The position numbers were made by a program, and so were the translations under genes. A DNA stretch of 51,192 bases from an uncultured Bacilli bacterium (GTDB taxonomy: Bacteria; Bacillota_I; Bacilli_A; RF39; UBA660): assembly GCA_934162285.1 (NCBI GenBank), contig CAKPHY010000008.1, forward strand, positions 1 through 51,192. Reading direction: 5' to 3'. Positions 30,771-39,827 of the stretch are shown piece after piece. The notes beneath the pieces were generated by a model. That model was not told the origin of the DNA, searched no databases, and saw only the letters and a program-made list of their open reading frames with translations. Every line of letters starts with the position of its first letter. Position 1 is the stretch's first letter.

Positions 30771-31730
30771 ATGAATATTTACAGAAGAATATATTGGAAA
30801 ATTCGCGCTGCTAAAACAATTGTAATTGCTAGGCATGTTGGACCTGATCCGGATGCTTTATGCAGTCAAATTGCTTTAAGAGATAGTATTTTAAATACGT
30901 TTCCTAACAAAAAAGTTTATGCAGTAGGATCACCAGCTTCTAAATTTCGTTATCTAGGAAGTTTAGATAAATTTGATGAAAGTTTATATGAGGATAGCTT
31001 ATTAATTGTTTTAGATGTTCCAGATAAAAAAAGAGTTGATGGTGTTGATCCTGAAAGATTCACAACCAAAATAAAAATTGATCATCATCCTGTTGTTGAT
31101 AAATATTGTGATATCGAAATAAGTGACGATAGTGCAAGTAGTACATGTCAATTAATACTGGAATTATTATTTAAAACTCCTTTAAAGTTAACACGTGAAA
31201 TAGCTGAAAAACTATATATCGGGATTGTTTCCGATACAAATCGTTTTTTATACTATTATACTAGTCCAAGAACATTTGAACTTGTTTCTAAGTTAATTAA
31301 AAAAACGGGACTTGAAATCACAGGACTTTATGAAAATTTATATATGCGTCCTTTAAAAGAATATAAATTTCAAGGATATATAGCTAATAATTTAACAGTT
31401 ACAGAAAATGGCCTTGCTTATATTAAATTAACTGATGATGTTTTTAAAGAATATGATGTTGATGCTGCAACTGCTGGAAATATGATTAATAATTTTAATT
31501 ATATTGAAGAAATAATTGTATGGGTTATGATGAGTGAAGATAAAGCTAATGGTTATATTAGAACATCTCTTCGATCAAGAGGCCCAATTATAAATGAAGT
31601 AGCATCGCATTTTAATGGCGGTGGTCATATATATGCTTCTGGCTGTCGTTTGCACGATTTTTCAGAGGCTGATCCTTTAATTGCTGAATTAGATGAGCTT
31701 TGTTTAAATTATAATAAGGAAAGAGAGTAA
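30771..31730 (+). CDS. nrnA: bifunctional oligoribonuclease / pAp phosphatase NrnA (DHH family)
   Basis: The 319-residue protein has DHH-family motif I VGPDPDALCSQ (about 24-34), motif II LIVLDVPDKKRVD, motif III KIDHHPVVD (Asp103-His104-His105 region) and the C-terminal DHHA1 domain with FNGGGHIYASGCRL (about 281-294). NrnA degrades short RNA oligomers and dephosphorylates pAp. AGGTGAAAC is the ribosome binding site. It is co-transcribed with ackA. Confidence 0.93.
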   Translation: MNIYRRIYWKIRAAKTIVIARHVGPDPDALCSQIALRDSILNTFPNKKVYAVGSPASKFRYLGSLDKFDESLYEDSLLIVLDVPDKKRVDGVDPERFTTKIKIDHHPVVDKYCDIEISDDSASSTCQLILELLFKTPLKLTREIAEKLYIGIVSDTNRFLYYYTSPRTFELVSKLIKKTGLEITGLYENLYMRPLKEYKFQGYIANNLTVTENGLAYIKLTDDVFKEYDVDAATAGNMINNFNYIEEIIVWVMMSEDKANGYIRTSLRSRGPIINEVASHFNGGGHIYASGCRLHDFSEADPLIAELDELCLNYNKERE

Positions 31731-31764
31731 TCCCTTTCCTTTTGTAAAATTAAGTCTAATTTTA

Positions 31765-31793
31765 TTGACTATTTTTTTGTTTCTGTGTTATAT
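31765..31793 (+). promoter_or_regulatory. promoter of the prepilin-like gene
   Basis: TTGACT (31765-31770), 17-base spacer, TTATAT (31788-31793), with TG upstream of the -10. Confidence 0.6.
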
Positions 31794-31822
31794 TATATAT
31801 GTAAAATAAAGGAGGATACAAA

Positions 31823-32302
31823 ATGAAAAAAATGAACAAGAAAGGTTTTACTTTAATTGAACTTTTAGCTGTAATTGTTATTTTAGCCATTGTTGCCGCA
31901 GTATCTATGACAATAATTGTTCCAATGATTAGTGGTAAAAGTAATGAAGCAGCAGAAACTTCTGTAAAAGAAATAAATAAGCAAATTGCTAATGCTTGTG
32001 CATCATCTGGAGCATCTGAAGCATATGGTACTTTTGGTACTACTGCTGATAGTGCTGAAACTATAGCTGCTTGTTCGGAATCAACAGGTTGTACTTTAGA
32101 GTATAGCGATGCAACAACAGCAAGCACATTTGTTAAAAACTTAAATATCTCTGGTGATATGCCTTCTTATGTAAAAGTTGAGGTAAAGAGATGTCAAGTT
32201 AATACTTCTTGCTATCATTATACAGATGGTCAATTCAAAGGATTAAAAGTTGAAACAGATGCTACTGGTAAAGTTACATCATCAACAGGAACTTGTAAGT
32301 AA
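31823..32302 (+). CDS. stand-alone type IV prepilin-like protein
   Basis: AAGGAGG precedes ATG 31823. The 159-residue product starts MKKMNKKGFTLIELLAVIVI, a class-III (type IV pilin) signal cleaved between Gly8 and Phe9, with Glu at mature position 5 and a ~20-residue hydrophobic helix. The globular part has six Cys, including CSESTGC and CQVNTSC pairs, likely disulfide-bonded. Own promoter and terminator; no prepilin peptidase, ATPase or platform protein lies in the window, so its assembly machinery must be elsewhere. It may form a pseudopilus or a DNA-uptake (ComG-like) component. Confidence 0.85.
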   Translation: MKKMNKKGFTLIELLAVIVILAIVAAVSMTIIVPMISGKSNEAAETSVKEINKQIANACASSGASEAYGTFGTTADSAETIAACSESTGCTLEYSDATTASTFVKNLNISGDMPSYVKVEVKRCQVNTSCYHYTDGQFKGLKVETDATGKVTSSTGTCK

Positions 32303-32324
32303 AAAAGCCTTATGGCTTTTTTTT
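32301..32324 (+). terminator. terminator after prepilin gene
   Basis: AAAAAAGCC-TTAT-GGCTTTTTT with an extended T run. Confidence 0.85.
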
Positions 32325-32336
32325 CTTGACTTTTTT

Positions 32337-32345
32337 TGTTATAAT
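32337..32345 (+). promoter_or_regulatory. extended -10 promoter of lepA
   Basis: TGT-TATAAT, 17 bases before the start codon. TTGACT at 32325 is too close to act as a -35. Confidence 0.5.
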
Positions 32346-32362
32346 AACACTTGGTGATACAA

Positions 32363-34141
32363 ATGAACGAAAAAATTCGCAATTTTTCTATTATTGCTCA
32401 TATAGATCATGGTAAAAGTACACTTGCTGACCGTATTTTAGAGTTAACAGGTGCTTTAAATAAACGTCAAATGCAAGATCAAATACTTGATAATATGGAA
32501 CTTGAAAGAGAAAGAGGAATAACAATCAAGCTTAATGCTGTTCAATTAAATTATAAGGGATATCTTTTACATTTGATCGATACTCCTGGGCATGTTGATT
32601 TTACATATGAAGTTTCAAGATCACTTGCTGCTTGTGAAGGAGCTATTTTAGTTGTTGATGCTGCTCAAGGTGTTGAAGCCCAAACTTTGGCCAATCTTTA
32701 TTTGGCTTTGGATGCTGATTTAACTATAATTCCTGTAATTAATAAGATCGACTTACCAAATGCTGATGTTCCTAAAGTGTTAGATGAATTAGAACAAATT
32801 GGTTTTTCACGTGATGAAGTAATTTTAACAAGTGCTAAAAATGGAATTGGTATTCAAGAACTTGTTGATGCGGTAATTGAAAGAGTACCAGCACCTAAAG
32901 GGGACGTTAATGCCAATACTCGTGCTTTAATATTTGATAGTTATTATGATTCGTACCGTGGTGTAGTTGCTTTAGTTCGTTTATTTGACGGTAAAATAAA
33001 AGTAGGGGATAAAATTAAAATGCTTGCCACTAATGCTACTTATGATGTTGTAGAAATGGGTGTACATACACCTAAAGAGAGAAATGTCACTGAATTAGTA
33101 GCTGGGGAAGTAGGCTTTTTATCAGCTGCAATTAAGAGTATTAAAGATGTTAAAGTTGGTGACACTATTACTTTAGATGGAATGGAAGTAGCTCCATTAC
33201 ATGGTTATAAACCTATGAAACCAATGGTTTTCTGTGGCTTATATCCTTTAGAAACATCTAAATATAATGATTTGCGTGAAGCTTTAGATAAATTGAAATT
33301 ATGTGATGCTGCTTTAGAATTCGAGCCAGAAACGTCAAAAGCTTTAGGTTTTGGTTTCCGTTGTGGTTTCTTAGGCTTACTACATATGGATATTATTGAA
33401 GAACGTATAAGAAGAGAATTTAATATTGATTTAATCGCGACTAGTCCTTCGGTTATATATGAAGTAACTTTGACTGATCGCACTGTAATTAATGTTGATA
33501 GTCCAATTAAACTTCCAGATCGAGGGTTAATTGCTGATATAAAAGAACCTTATATTAGAACGAATATTTTTACGCCATCCGAGTATATAGGCCCTATTAT
33601 GGAACTATGTCAAGATAAAAGAGGAACCTATGTAAATATGGAATATTTAGATCAAACGCGGGTAAATATCCATTATGAAATTCCTCTAAGTGAAATCGTT
33701 TATGATTTCTTTGATAAATTAAAATCAGTTACTAAAGGTTATGCTTCTTTTGATTATGAACTTATTGGTTATAAAACAAGTGATTTAGTAAAAATGGATA
33801 TTTTACTTAATGGTGAAGTAGTTGATGCTTTAAGTATAATCGTTCATAAAGATTTTGCTTATAATCGAGGCCGTGCTTTAGTTGAATCATTAAGAAAAAT
33901 AATTCCGAGACAACAGTTTGAAGTACCAATTCAAGCTAGTATTGGTAGTAAGGTAATAGCTCGTGCTGATGTTAAAGCCGTTCGCAAAAATGTTTTAGCA
34001 AAATGTTATGGTGGCGATGTTTCACGTAAGAAAAAACTTTTAGAAAAACAAAAAGAAGGCAAAAAGAAAATGAAACAAATAGGTAGTGTTGAATTACCAC
34101 AAGAAGCTTTCTTAGCAGTATTAAGTATGGATGAGGAGTAA
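32363..34141 (+). CDS. lepA: elongation factor 4 (LepA)
   Basis: The start is ATG 32363 after GGTGAT; an in-frame TTG at 32351 lies in the ribosome binding site region. The 592-residue GTPase has G1 AHIDHGKST (about 12-20), switch motif ERGITIK, G3 DTPGHVDF, G4 NKIDLPNA, then domain II, EF-G-like domains III and V, and the LepA-specific C-terminal domain (ASIGSKVIARADVKAVRKNV, CYGGDVSRKKKLLEKQK). It acts on the translating or assembling ribosome. The next gene begins 3 bases after its stop. Confidence 0.98.
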   Translation: MNEKIRNFSIIAHIDHGKSTLADRILELTGALNKRQMQDQILDNMELERERGITIKLNAVQLNYKGYLLHLIDTPGHVDFTYEVSRSLAACEGAILVVDAAQGVEAQTLANLYLALDADLTIIPVINKIDLPNADVPKVLDELEQIGFSRDEVILTSAKNGIGIQELVDAVIERVPAPKGDVNANTRALIFDSYYDSYRGVVALVRLFDGKIKVGDKIKMLATNATYDVVEMGVHTPKERNVTELVAGEVGFLSAAIKSIKDVKVGDTITLDGMEVAPLHGYKPMKPMVFCGLYPLETSKYNDLREALDKLKLCDAALEFEPETSKALGFGFRCGFLGLLHMDIIEERIRREFNIDLIATSPSVIYEVTLTDRTVINVDSPIKLPDRGLIADIKEPYIRTNIFTPSEYIGPIMELCQDKRGTYVNMEYLDQTRVNIHYEIPLSEIVYDFFDKLKSVTKGYASFDYELIGYKTSDLVKMDILLNGEVVDALSIIVHKDFAYNRGRALVESLRKIIPRQQFEVPIQASIGSKVIARADVKAVRKNVLAKCYGGDVSRKKKLLEKQKEGKKKMKQIGSVELPQEAFLAVLSMDEE

Positions 34142-34144
34142 AAA

Positions 34145-34729
34145 ATGAAAAGTGAATTAGAAAAATTAAAAATAGCTTTATTAAGAATTAATCCAATTAT
34201 TGAAGAAGGACTAACAATTGAAGAAACAGCAGCATCTTTAAATATTTCAACTAGTTCAGTTGATAAAGCTCTTAGCTTTGTTCGCAAAAATGCAATATTA
34301 CTACCAATAATAATACCTGGCGTTAATCCTGGAGAATTTGTAAATAATTTAAACAAAGTTTTAAAGGAAAATACTAAAAAAGGTTTAATTGCTGGAGAAC
34401 ATAATGGTGGTAAAGTAGCTAAATGGACTAGTGAAGAAGCTTTATATGCTGCTCATACTTTTTTAGCTCAAGGTTTAACTTTAAGAACTGCTGAAGCTAT
34501 TATAGGTTTTCCTAAATCAACAATTAAAGAAATGTTTGAAAGTGAAGCTGTTAAAAGTGCTCCTGAATTATATAATGACATTAAAGAATTACTTCAAATT
34601 AATATAATTTTGAGTAATTTTGATGATTCTAAACAAGAAAAAGCTAGATATGTTAATGCTTTAAATAAAAGATCATCTTTATTAGAAAAGTATCAAGGTC
34701 AAGAAAAAGAAAATGGAAAAGGATATTAA
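34145..34729 (+). CDS. double helix-turn-helix protein of unknown function
   Basis: The 194-residue protein has two HTH-like segments: GLTIEETAASLNISTSSVDKAL (about residues 23-44) and GLTLRTAEAIIGFPKSTIKEMF (about 117-138). The second resembles SpoIIID/sigma-region-4-like helices. The middle (about 50-100) holds HNGGKVAKWTSEEALYAAHTF. No membrane segment. The gene lies between lepA (3-base gap) and hemW (17-base overlap), so it is co-expressed with them. It may be a DNA-binding regulator, possibly of sporulation type; I do not recognise the family. Confidence 0.6.
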   Translation: MKSELEKLKIALLRINPIIEEGLTIEETAASLNISTSSVDKALSFVRKNAILLPIIIPGVNPGEFVNNLNKVLKENTKKGLIAGEHNGGKVAKWTSEEALYAAHTFLAQGLTLRTAEAIIGFPKSTIKEMFESEAVKSAPELYNDIKELLQINIILSNFDDSKQEKARYVNALNKRSSLLEKYQGQEKENGKGY

Positions 34730-35813
34730 ATCGGTATATATTCATATACCTTTTTGTTCTAATATTTGTTCATATTGTGATTTTGCTAAAATATTTTATA
34801 ATCATGATATGGTTTTAAAATACTTAAAAGCATTAGAAAAAGAAATAAATGAAAAATACCAAAATGAATTAATAGAAACTCTTTATATTGGTGGTGGTAC
34901 ACCTAGTTGTTTAAATATAGATGAATTAAAAGTATTATTTGCAATTATCAAAAAGATCAATTTAAGTAAAAATTTAGAATTTACTTTTGAATGTAATGTT
35001 AATGATATAACAGAAGAAAAGATTGCATTTTTAAGTGCCAATGGTGTTAATCGAATAAGTCTTGGAGTGCAAACATTTAATGAAGAAATATTAAAAAATA
35101 TGCACCGAAGTCATAATTATGAAGAGGTTAAATCTAAGATTTCTTTGATAAAAAAATATATAAATAATATCAATGTTGATTTAATATATGCTTATCCTAA
35201 TATGACAATAGATATTTTAAATGACGATTTAGAAAAATTTTTAAGTTTAAATGTTGATCATATTTCAACATATTCACTTATAATAGAACCTCATACTCTT
35301 TTAAGCATTAATAATGTTTCTAATATTAATGAAGATTTAGATTATTTAATGTATAAAACAATAATTGAAAAGTTAACTCAAAATGGTTTTAAACACTATG
35401 AAATTAGCAATTTTGCTAGAAATAATCGTTTTAGTAAACACAATTTAACTTATTGGAATAATTTAGAATACTATGGTTTTGGTCTTAATGCGAGTGGTTA
35501 TATGAAAAATATTCGTTATACCAATACACGTTCAATGAGCAATTATTTAGCTTCTATTTATGAATCTGAAAAAGAAATAATTACTAAAAAAGATAAGATC
35601 ATATATGAACTTATCTTAGGTTTAAGAAAAATAGATGGTATTGATTTAGATAATTTTAAAATTAAATACAATATTGAATTAGAAGAAAATAAATTGATCA
35701 AAAAACTTTTAAAAGAAAACAAATTAGAAATAAAAAATAGAAAATTAAAAATACCTTATCAAAACATTTATGTTGAAAATGAAGTATTAGTGGAGTTGTT
35801 AGATTATGAATAA
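34713..35813 (+). CDS. hemW: HemW-type radical SAM protein (heme chaperone)
   Basis: The 366-residue protein has the radical-SAM cluster motif CSNICSYC (Cys15, Cys19, Cys22), GGGTPS near 60, SLGVQTFNEEILKNM..H and the HemW-specific HNLTYWNNLEYYGFGLNASGY block (about 245-265). Relatives once annotated as oxygen-independent coproporphyrinogen oxidase lack the residues for that activity and act as heme chaperones. As no heme genes lie here, the exact role is open. It overlaps the HTH gene upstream by 17 bases and the HD gene downstream by 8. Confidence 0.92.
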   Translation: MEKDIKSVYIHIPFCSNICSYCDFAKIFYNHDMVLKYLKALEKEINEKYQNELIETLYIGGGTPSCLNIDELKVLFAIIKKINLSKNLEFTFECNVNDITEEKIAFLSANGVNRISLGVQTFNEEILKNMHRSHNYEEVKSKISLIKKYINNINVDLIYAYPNMTIDILNDDLEKFLSLNVDHISTYSLIIEPHTLLSINNVSNINEDLDYLMYKTIIEKLTQNGFKHYEISNFARNNRFSKHNLTYWNNLEYYGFGLNASGYMKNIRYTNTRSMSNYLASIYESEKEIITKKDKIIYELILGLRKIDGIDLDNFKIKYNIELEENKLIKKLLKENKLEIKNRKLKIPYQNIYVENEVLVELLDYE

Positions 35814-36387
35814 AACTGAAATATTTAAAACCGAATTAAATTATATAAAAAATGATCGCATTAGAAGAAGTGCTGAAAAGTTTTTAGATCTATTACCAAA
35901 TTACTTCTTTACTATAGCTGCTTCATCAACTGGAAAATATCATCCAGCTTTTGCCAGTGGTGAAGGTGGTTTAGTTCGTCATTCTAAAGTAGCTTGTTAC
36001 ATATTAAATGAAATTGTTAATACTAAAACCTTTGGTTCAGCTTTTACTGATGATCAAAAAGATTTGTTACGTTTTGCTATTATGGTTCATGATGGCTTTA
36101 AACACGGTGTTACAGCTGATAAATATACTAAACATGAACATCCTTTAATATGTGCTATATGTTTAAGAGATTCTGAAAGTGCTTTAGAATTAACTAAAGA
36201 AGAAATTGAATATGCAGCAAGTGCTATTGAAAGTCATATGGGTGAATGGAATAAAAGCGATTATAGTGATGTTGTTTTAGCCCTTCCAACCAGTGATGCT
36301 CAAAAACTTGTTCATTTATGTGATTTTCTTTCAAGTAAAAAAATATTAGATGTCAAATTTGACGGGAACGAAATAAGAAGAGACTAA
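35806..36387 (+). CDS. HD-domain phosphohydrolase-like protein
   Basis: The 193-residue protein shows an HD metal-site pattern: GGLVRHSKVACYI (first His, about residue 59), FAIMVHDGFKHG (His-Asp, about 94-95) and HEHPLICAI, then HMGEWNKSDY and a late Asp (LVHLCDF). HD proteins hydrolyse nucleotides or phosphoesters; the substrate cannot be read from sequence. It overlaps hemW by 8 bases and ends convergently with ispE, sharing 4 bases. Confidence 0.75.
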   Translation: MNKTEIFKTELNYIKNDRIRRSAEKFLDLLPNYFFTIAASSTGKYHPAFASGEGGLVRHSKVACYILNEIVNTKTFGSAFTDDQKDLLRFAIMVHDGFKHGVTADKYTKHEHPLICAICLRDSESALELTKEEIEYAASAIESHMGEWNKSDYSDVVLALPTSDAQKLVHLCDFLSSKKILDVKFDGNEIRRD

Positions 36388-36405
36388 CAAAGGCTCTTCT
36401 TATTT
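36371..36405. terminator. bidirectional terminator overlapping both stop codons
   Basis: AAATAAGAAGAG (36371-36382) and CTCTTCTTATTT (36394-36405) are perfect 12-bp arms around an 11-base loop. The A/T-rich flanks allow termination in both directions. The stop codons of the HD gene (+) and ispE (-) lie inside. Confidence 0.7.
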
Positions 36406-37211
36406 AATATCTCAACACCATCACATGCCATTACTGGGTAAATTTCAAAAAATTTTCGCAATAATTTGTAAGTTCTTAACTGGGATTTTGTATCGTGAAA
36501 ATAGCCAATAACAGCCGATCCTGAACCACTCATATTAGCAGTGAAAGCTCCATTGTTAATAAGTCTTTCTTTATATGTTTGAATTTCTAGAGGAGCTACA
36601 ATTTCAAAGTCATTCCAACCAATACATAATTCATCAAGAACTTTATATACGGGGAATGATTGATCAAATTTTTGAAACATATCTTTTGTTTTTAAACCAA
36701 AATCAGGCTTTATAATAACATAATTATCAATTAATCTTTGAATAGGTTTAATGACATTACCAATTTCACTTACTAAAGCTGTACCCCCAACTAAACAAAA
36801 AGGTACATCTGCGCCAATCATCAATCCAATTTTTATTAAAGTCTCCATGTCTAAATTAAGTTTGAAAAGATCATTAATTCCCAAGATTAAACCTGCAGCA
36901 TCTGTGCTTTCACCACCAAGTCCTGATTCTAAAGGAATACGTTTAGTAAGTTTAATATCGAATCCCAATCTAATGTCATATAAATAGCGCATTATTTTTA
37001 AGGCTTTTAAAACTGAATTATCATTTGTATCAATTTGACTATTATTGCATTCAAAATGATCAAATAGAGTGCCATTAACACTTATTTCTAAAGTATCATA
37101 CAAGTCAACAGTTTGATTGATCATATGCATATCATGCATACCATCATTTTTACCAATAATGTTTAAAAAAAGATTAATTTTAGCAGGACATAGTACATTG
37201 ATTTTTTCCAA
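36384..37211 (-). CDS. ispE: 4-diphosphocytidyl-2-C-methyl-D-erythritol kinase
   Basis: The 275-residue GHMP kinase starts MEKINVLCPAKINLFLNIIG (CPAKINL is the family N-terminal motif). It has the ATP loop PLESGLGGESTDAAG (about 92-106) and the C-terminal NMSGSGSAVIGYF motif. It phosphorylates CDP-ME in the MEP pathway to isopentenyl diphosphate. The GGGSSD consensus reads GGESTD here, a tolerated variation. GGTGATGAAC upstream of ATG 37211 provides the ribosome binding site. It is a single leftward gene. Confidence 0.95.
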   Translation of the reverse strand: MEKINVLCPAKINLFLNIIGKNDGMHDMHMINQTVDLYDTLEISVNGTLFDHFECNNSQIDTNDNSVLKALKIMRYLYDIRLGFDIKLTKRIPLESGLGGESTDAAGLILGINDLFKLNLDMETLIKIGLMIGADVPFCLVGGTALVSEIGNVIKPIQRLIDNYVIIKPDFGLKTKDMFQKFDQSFPVYKVLDELCIGWNDFEIVAPLEIQTYKERLINNGAFTANMSGSGSAVIGYFHDTKSQLRTYKLLRKFFEIYPVMACDGVEILNKKSLC

Positions 37212-37295
37212 AGTTCATCACCTGCAGATATTTTAACATATTTTTTTGATTTGACAAATGTTTTTATATATGTTAGTTTTAACTTGGGTGTAATA

Positions 37296-38294
37296 ATGAA
37301 AAAAATATTGCTTTTTAGACCATTAATGGCATTAGGTGGTACCGAAATTGCTATGTTAAGTCTAATAAAAAATTTAAAAAATTATGAAATATATTTAGCT
37401 TATGTTGATGATACTTCTGATCAAAAATTACTTGATCGCTTTAGAAAATATGCAAAAGTAGGTAAAGTTGCTGACTTTGACTTTCAATTTGATACATTAA
37501 TAATTGCAACTAATCGTTATCATACTTTTGATGAGATTAAACAAATAAAAAGAAAACAAACTATTCTTTGGGTTCATTATTTTTTCAAATTGGAAACATC
37601 AGTTTTTAATGACAAGGAAGAAATTGCTGCTTTAGATAAAATAGTAGTAGTAAGTAAAACGGCTGCTAATAAATTAATAACTAAATATCCTTATTTGAAA
37701 TCTAAAGTATTAACTATTTACAATGTAATTGAACAAGAAGAAATAAGAAAAAAAGCTTTAGAACCAATAGATATTCAATTTCAATCATGTTTAAATTTAG
37801 TAACAACAGCAAGAATTTGTAAAGAAAAAGGTTTCATTAGAATGGCTTATTTAGCTAATATTTTAAAAAATAAAAACATTCCTTTTAAATGGTATGTTAT
37901 TGGAGATAATCATTATCCAGAAAGAAAACTTGAAATGCTTGAATATTTTAAGGGTTTAGATGATTATTTTGTTTGGCTTGGTTTTTTAGATAATCCTTAT
38001 AATATAATGCAAAAGTGTGATTATGAAGTTTTATTAAGTGATGATGAAACTTGGGGGCTTGCTTTAACCGAAGCTTTAATATTAGGTGTTCCTTGTATTA
38101 CTACGGATTTTGAAGCGGCTTTTGAACAAATAAATGAAAATAATGGTTTTATTTTAAGTCGGGATAATTTAGCTTCATATGAAGAAAAAATACCTGATAT
38201 TTTAGAAAAAAAGAATAAATTAAAAAATAATGTTAAAAACTATTATTATGATAATAATAAAATATTAAAAGAATGGGATGATTTAATTGGTTAA
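37296..38294 (+). CDS. GT4-type glycosyltransferase
   Basis: ATG 37296 (MKKILLFRPLMALGGTEIAM) is chosen over an in-frame ATG at 37251, because GGGTGTAATA precedes it and the core fold begins there. The 332-residue product has the GT-B pattern: GGTEIAMLSL near the N-terminus, a central LVTTARICKEKGFIRMAYLA, WLGFLDNPYNIMQKCDYEVLLSDDETWGLALTEALILGVP with the retaining-type E-x7-E (about 250-265), and PCITTDFEA. It probably transfers a sugar onto a surface polysaccharide or glycolipid. It overlaps the next glycosyltransferase by 8 bases. Confidence 0.85.
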   Translation: MKKILLFRPLMALGGTEIAMLSLIKNLKNYEIYLAYVDDTSDQKLLDRFRKYAKVGKVADFDFQFDTLIIATNRYHTFDEIKQIKRKQTILWVHYFFKLETSVFNDKEEIAALDKIVVVSKTAANKLITKYPYLKSKVLTIYNVIEQEEIRKKALEPIDIQFQSCLNLVTTARICKEKGFIRMAYLANILKNKNIPFKWYVIGDNHYPERKLEMLEYFKGLDDYFVWLGFLDNPYNIMQKCDYEVLLSDDETWGLALTEALILGVPCITTDFEAAFEQINENNGFILSRDNLASYEEKIPDILEKKNKLKNNVKNYYYDNNKILKEWDDLIG

Positions 38295-39072
38295 GTTTTC
38301 AATTATAATACCTAATTATAATAAAGAACCTTATATAAAGGAATGTTTAGATAGTGTTTTTAAACAAACGTTTAAAGATTATGAAGTGATATTTATTGAT
38401 GATGCTTCTACTGATAATAGTTTAGATATAGTTAAAAATTATCCTGTTAAAATCTTAAAAACGCCGCATTTACAAGCTGGTGGCGCTAGAAATTTAGGCT
38501 TAGAAGTAGCAATTGGTGAATATATTGTTTTTTTAGATAGTGATGACTATTTATGTGAAAATGCTTTAGAAAATTTAAATAATTTAATAATCGATGAAGA
38601 CATTATAATTTTAAATTATATAAAAAATGAAAATGGCAATTTGACTTTAAAAAAACAGCCTTATAAAACTCTTAAAGAAATAATTGCTAATTCTACTCAT
38701 TTGGGTGTTCCAACTAAATGTTTTAAAAGAAACTTAATTGAAAATTTAAAATTTCCGATTAAACAAAGATTTGAAGATATGGTTTTTACTTTAGAAGCTA
38801 TGTGTAAATCCGAAAAAATAGCTATTTTAGAAGAACCATTCTTTGTTTATAGAAAAGTACCAAATAGTAATGTTACTAAAGAAATTGATTTAGAAACGAT
38901 GATTCTTATTTATAAAGAATTATTAAATATTTATCCTTTATGTATTAAATATCCTAAGTATAAAGATGAACTTTTAATTCGTCTTAAAAAAGACAAATTA
39001 GATAAAAGATTAGAAATAATTGAAACATTAGTTATAACTGGTGAAAATCACTTTCGTGAATATTTTAAATAA
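38287..39072 (+). CDS. GT2-family glycosyltransferase
   Basis: TTG 38287 is the likely start (MVKFSIIIPNYNKEPYIKEC), overlapping the previous stop. The 261-residue GT-A enzyme has SIIIPNYN, FIDDASTDNS (nucleotide-binding DD, about 36-45), GGARNLGLEVA and the DxD motif LDSDDYL (about 81-87), and then KQRFEDMVFTLEA (catalytic ED). It works with the adjacent GT4 enzyme, most likely on one cell-surface glycan. Its end is convergent with and overlaps the UPF0316 gene by 8 bases. Confidence 0.87.
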   Translation: MVKFSIIIPNYNKEPYIKECLDSVFKQTFKDYEVIFIDDASTDNSLDIVKNYPVKILKTPHLQAGGARNLGLEVAIGEYIVFLDSDDYLCENALENLNNLIIDEDIIILNYIKNENGNLTLKKQPYKTLKEIIANSTHLGVPTKCFKRNLIENLKFPIKQRFEDMVFTLEAMCKSEKIAILEEPFFVYRKVPNSNVTKEIDLETMILIYKELLNIYPLCIKYPKYKDELLIRLKKDKLDKRLEIIETLVITGENHFREYFK

Positions 39073-39523
39073 CACTTATTTTTTCTATAACTATATTTAT
39101 AGATTTATCAACATTTTTAATTGTATTAATTATTTTATGTTTATATTTTCTTTTAGTTATTATTTTAAAATTATATTGATTATCGTTTTTTACAATAAAA
39201 GTTTCATATTTAGTAAATAATTTTTTAAATAGATCATATTCATTAAAATTAGTAACAAAAGAGATAATAATATTACCAAGAGCAAGTTTTTCTTCAAGAA
39301 TACTACCAATATATGAACCGATTGTAGCACCTAAAGCAAAAGAAACCATATTTAAAACATTGGCTTTAATTACTACATAGGTTGCTGATAAAGCCCAGAC
39401 AATAGATATGATAAACATTAGAACTGAACCAATAAATTTTTTACCATTAGCAACTAAAATTAATCTTAAAGTTGATAAGGCATTTTCAATAAGTTTTAAT
39501 AAAAAAATAATTAAACATGTCAT
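39065..39523 (-). CDS. UPF0316 (DUF5698/DUF2179) membrane protein
   Basis: The 152-residue protein has three N-terminal hydrophobic helices with the family pattern KLIENALSTLRLILVANGKK and VLMFIISIVWALSATYVV, then SFALGATIGSYIGSILEEKLALG. A soluble C-terminal DUF2179 domain (about 85-150) follows, ending with IVIEKISVI. Function unknown; relatives are widespread in Firmicutes. It is transcribed leftward, alone. Confidence 0.85.
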   Translation of the reverse strand: MTCLIIFLLKLIENALSTLRLILVANGKKFIGSVLMFIISIVWALSATYVVIKANVLNMVSFALGATIGSYIGSILEEKLALGNIIISFVTNFNEYDLFKKLFTKYETFIVKNDNQYNFKIITKRKYKHKIINTIKNVDKSINIVIEKISVI

Positions 39524-39658
39524 AAGATCATCTCTAGATTTAGTATAACTTTTTTTATAATAAAAATACTTTAAGATAGTATAAAATGTTATTTTAGAGA
39601 AAATAATAGTTATTGCTAAAATGAGTTCAATGTGATAACATTAAAGTGGTGATAGAAT

Positions 39659-39814
39659 ATGGCACGTAAGCAAATTGAAAAAATGACTCAAGAAGAAATG
39701 AAAGAATATTATGAAAATAGAGCTATTCTTTATGGAGCCATTTTTGCCTTTATATTGTTAGCTATTACTTTTATTGGCTTTTTCTTGGGGTTCAATGGTG
39801 GTTTGCCAAAATAA
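39659..39814 (+). CDS. small single-pass membrane protein (51 aa)
   Basis: AAGTGGTGATAG precedes ATG 39659. The product begins MARKQIEKMTQEEMKEYYE, has one membrane helix (AIFAFILLAITFIGFFLGF, about 28-46) and ends GGLPK. The charged N-terminus and the good ribosome binding site make it a credible small gene. No family recognised. Confidence 0.6.
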   Translation: MARKQIEKMTQEEMKEYYENRAILYGAIFAFILLAITFIGFFLGFNGGLPK

Positions 39815-39827
39815 TGATTACTAATTT

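Noticed and set aside
31762..32127. Minus-strand 121-codon frame opposite the prepilin gene
   Set aside because: The plus-strand frame has signal peptide, promoter, ribosome binding site and terminator; the minus frame has none.
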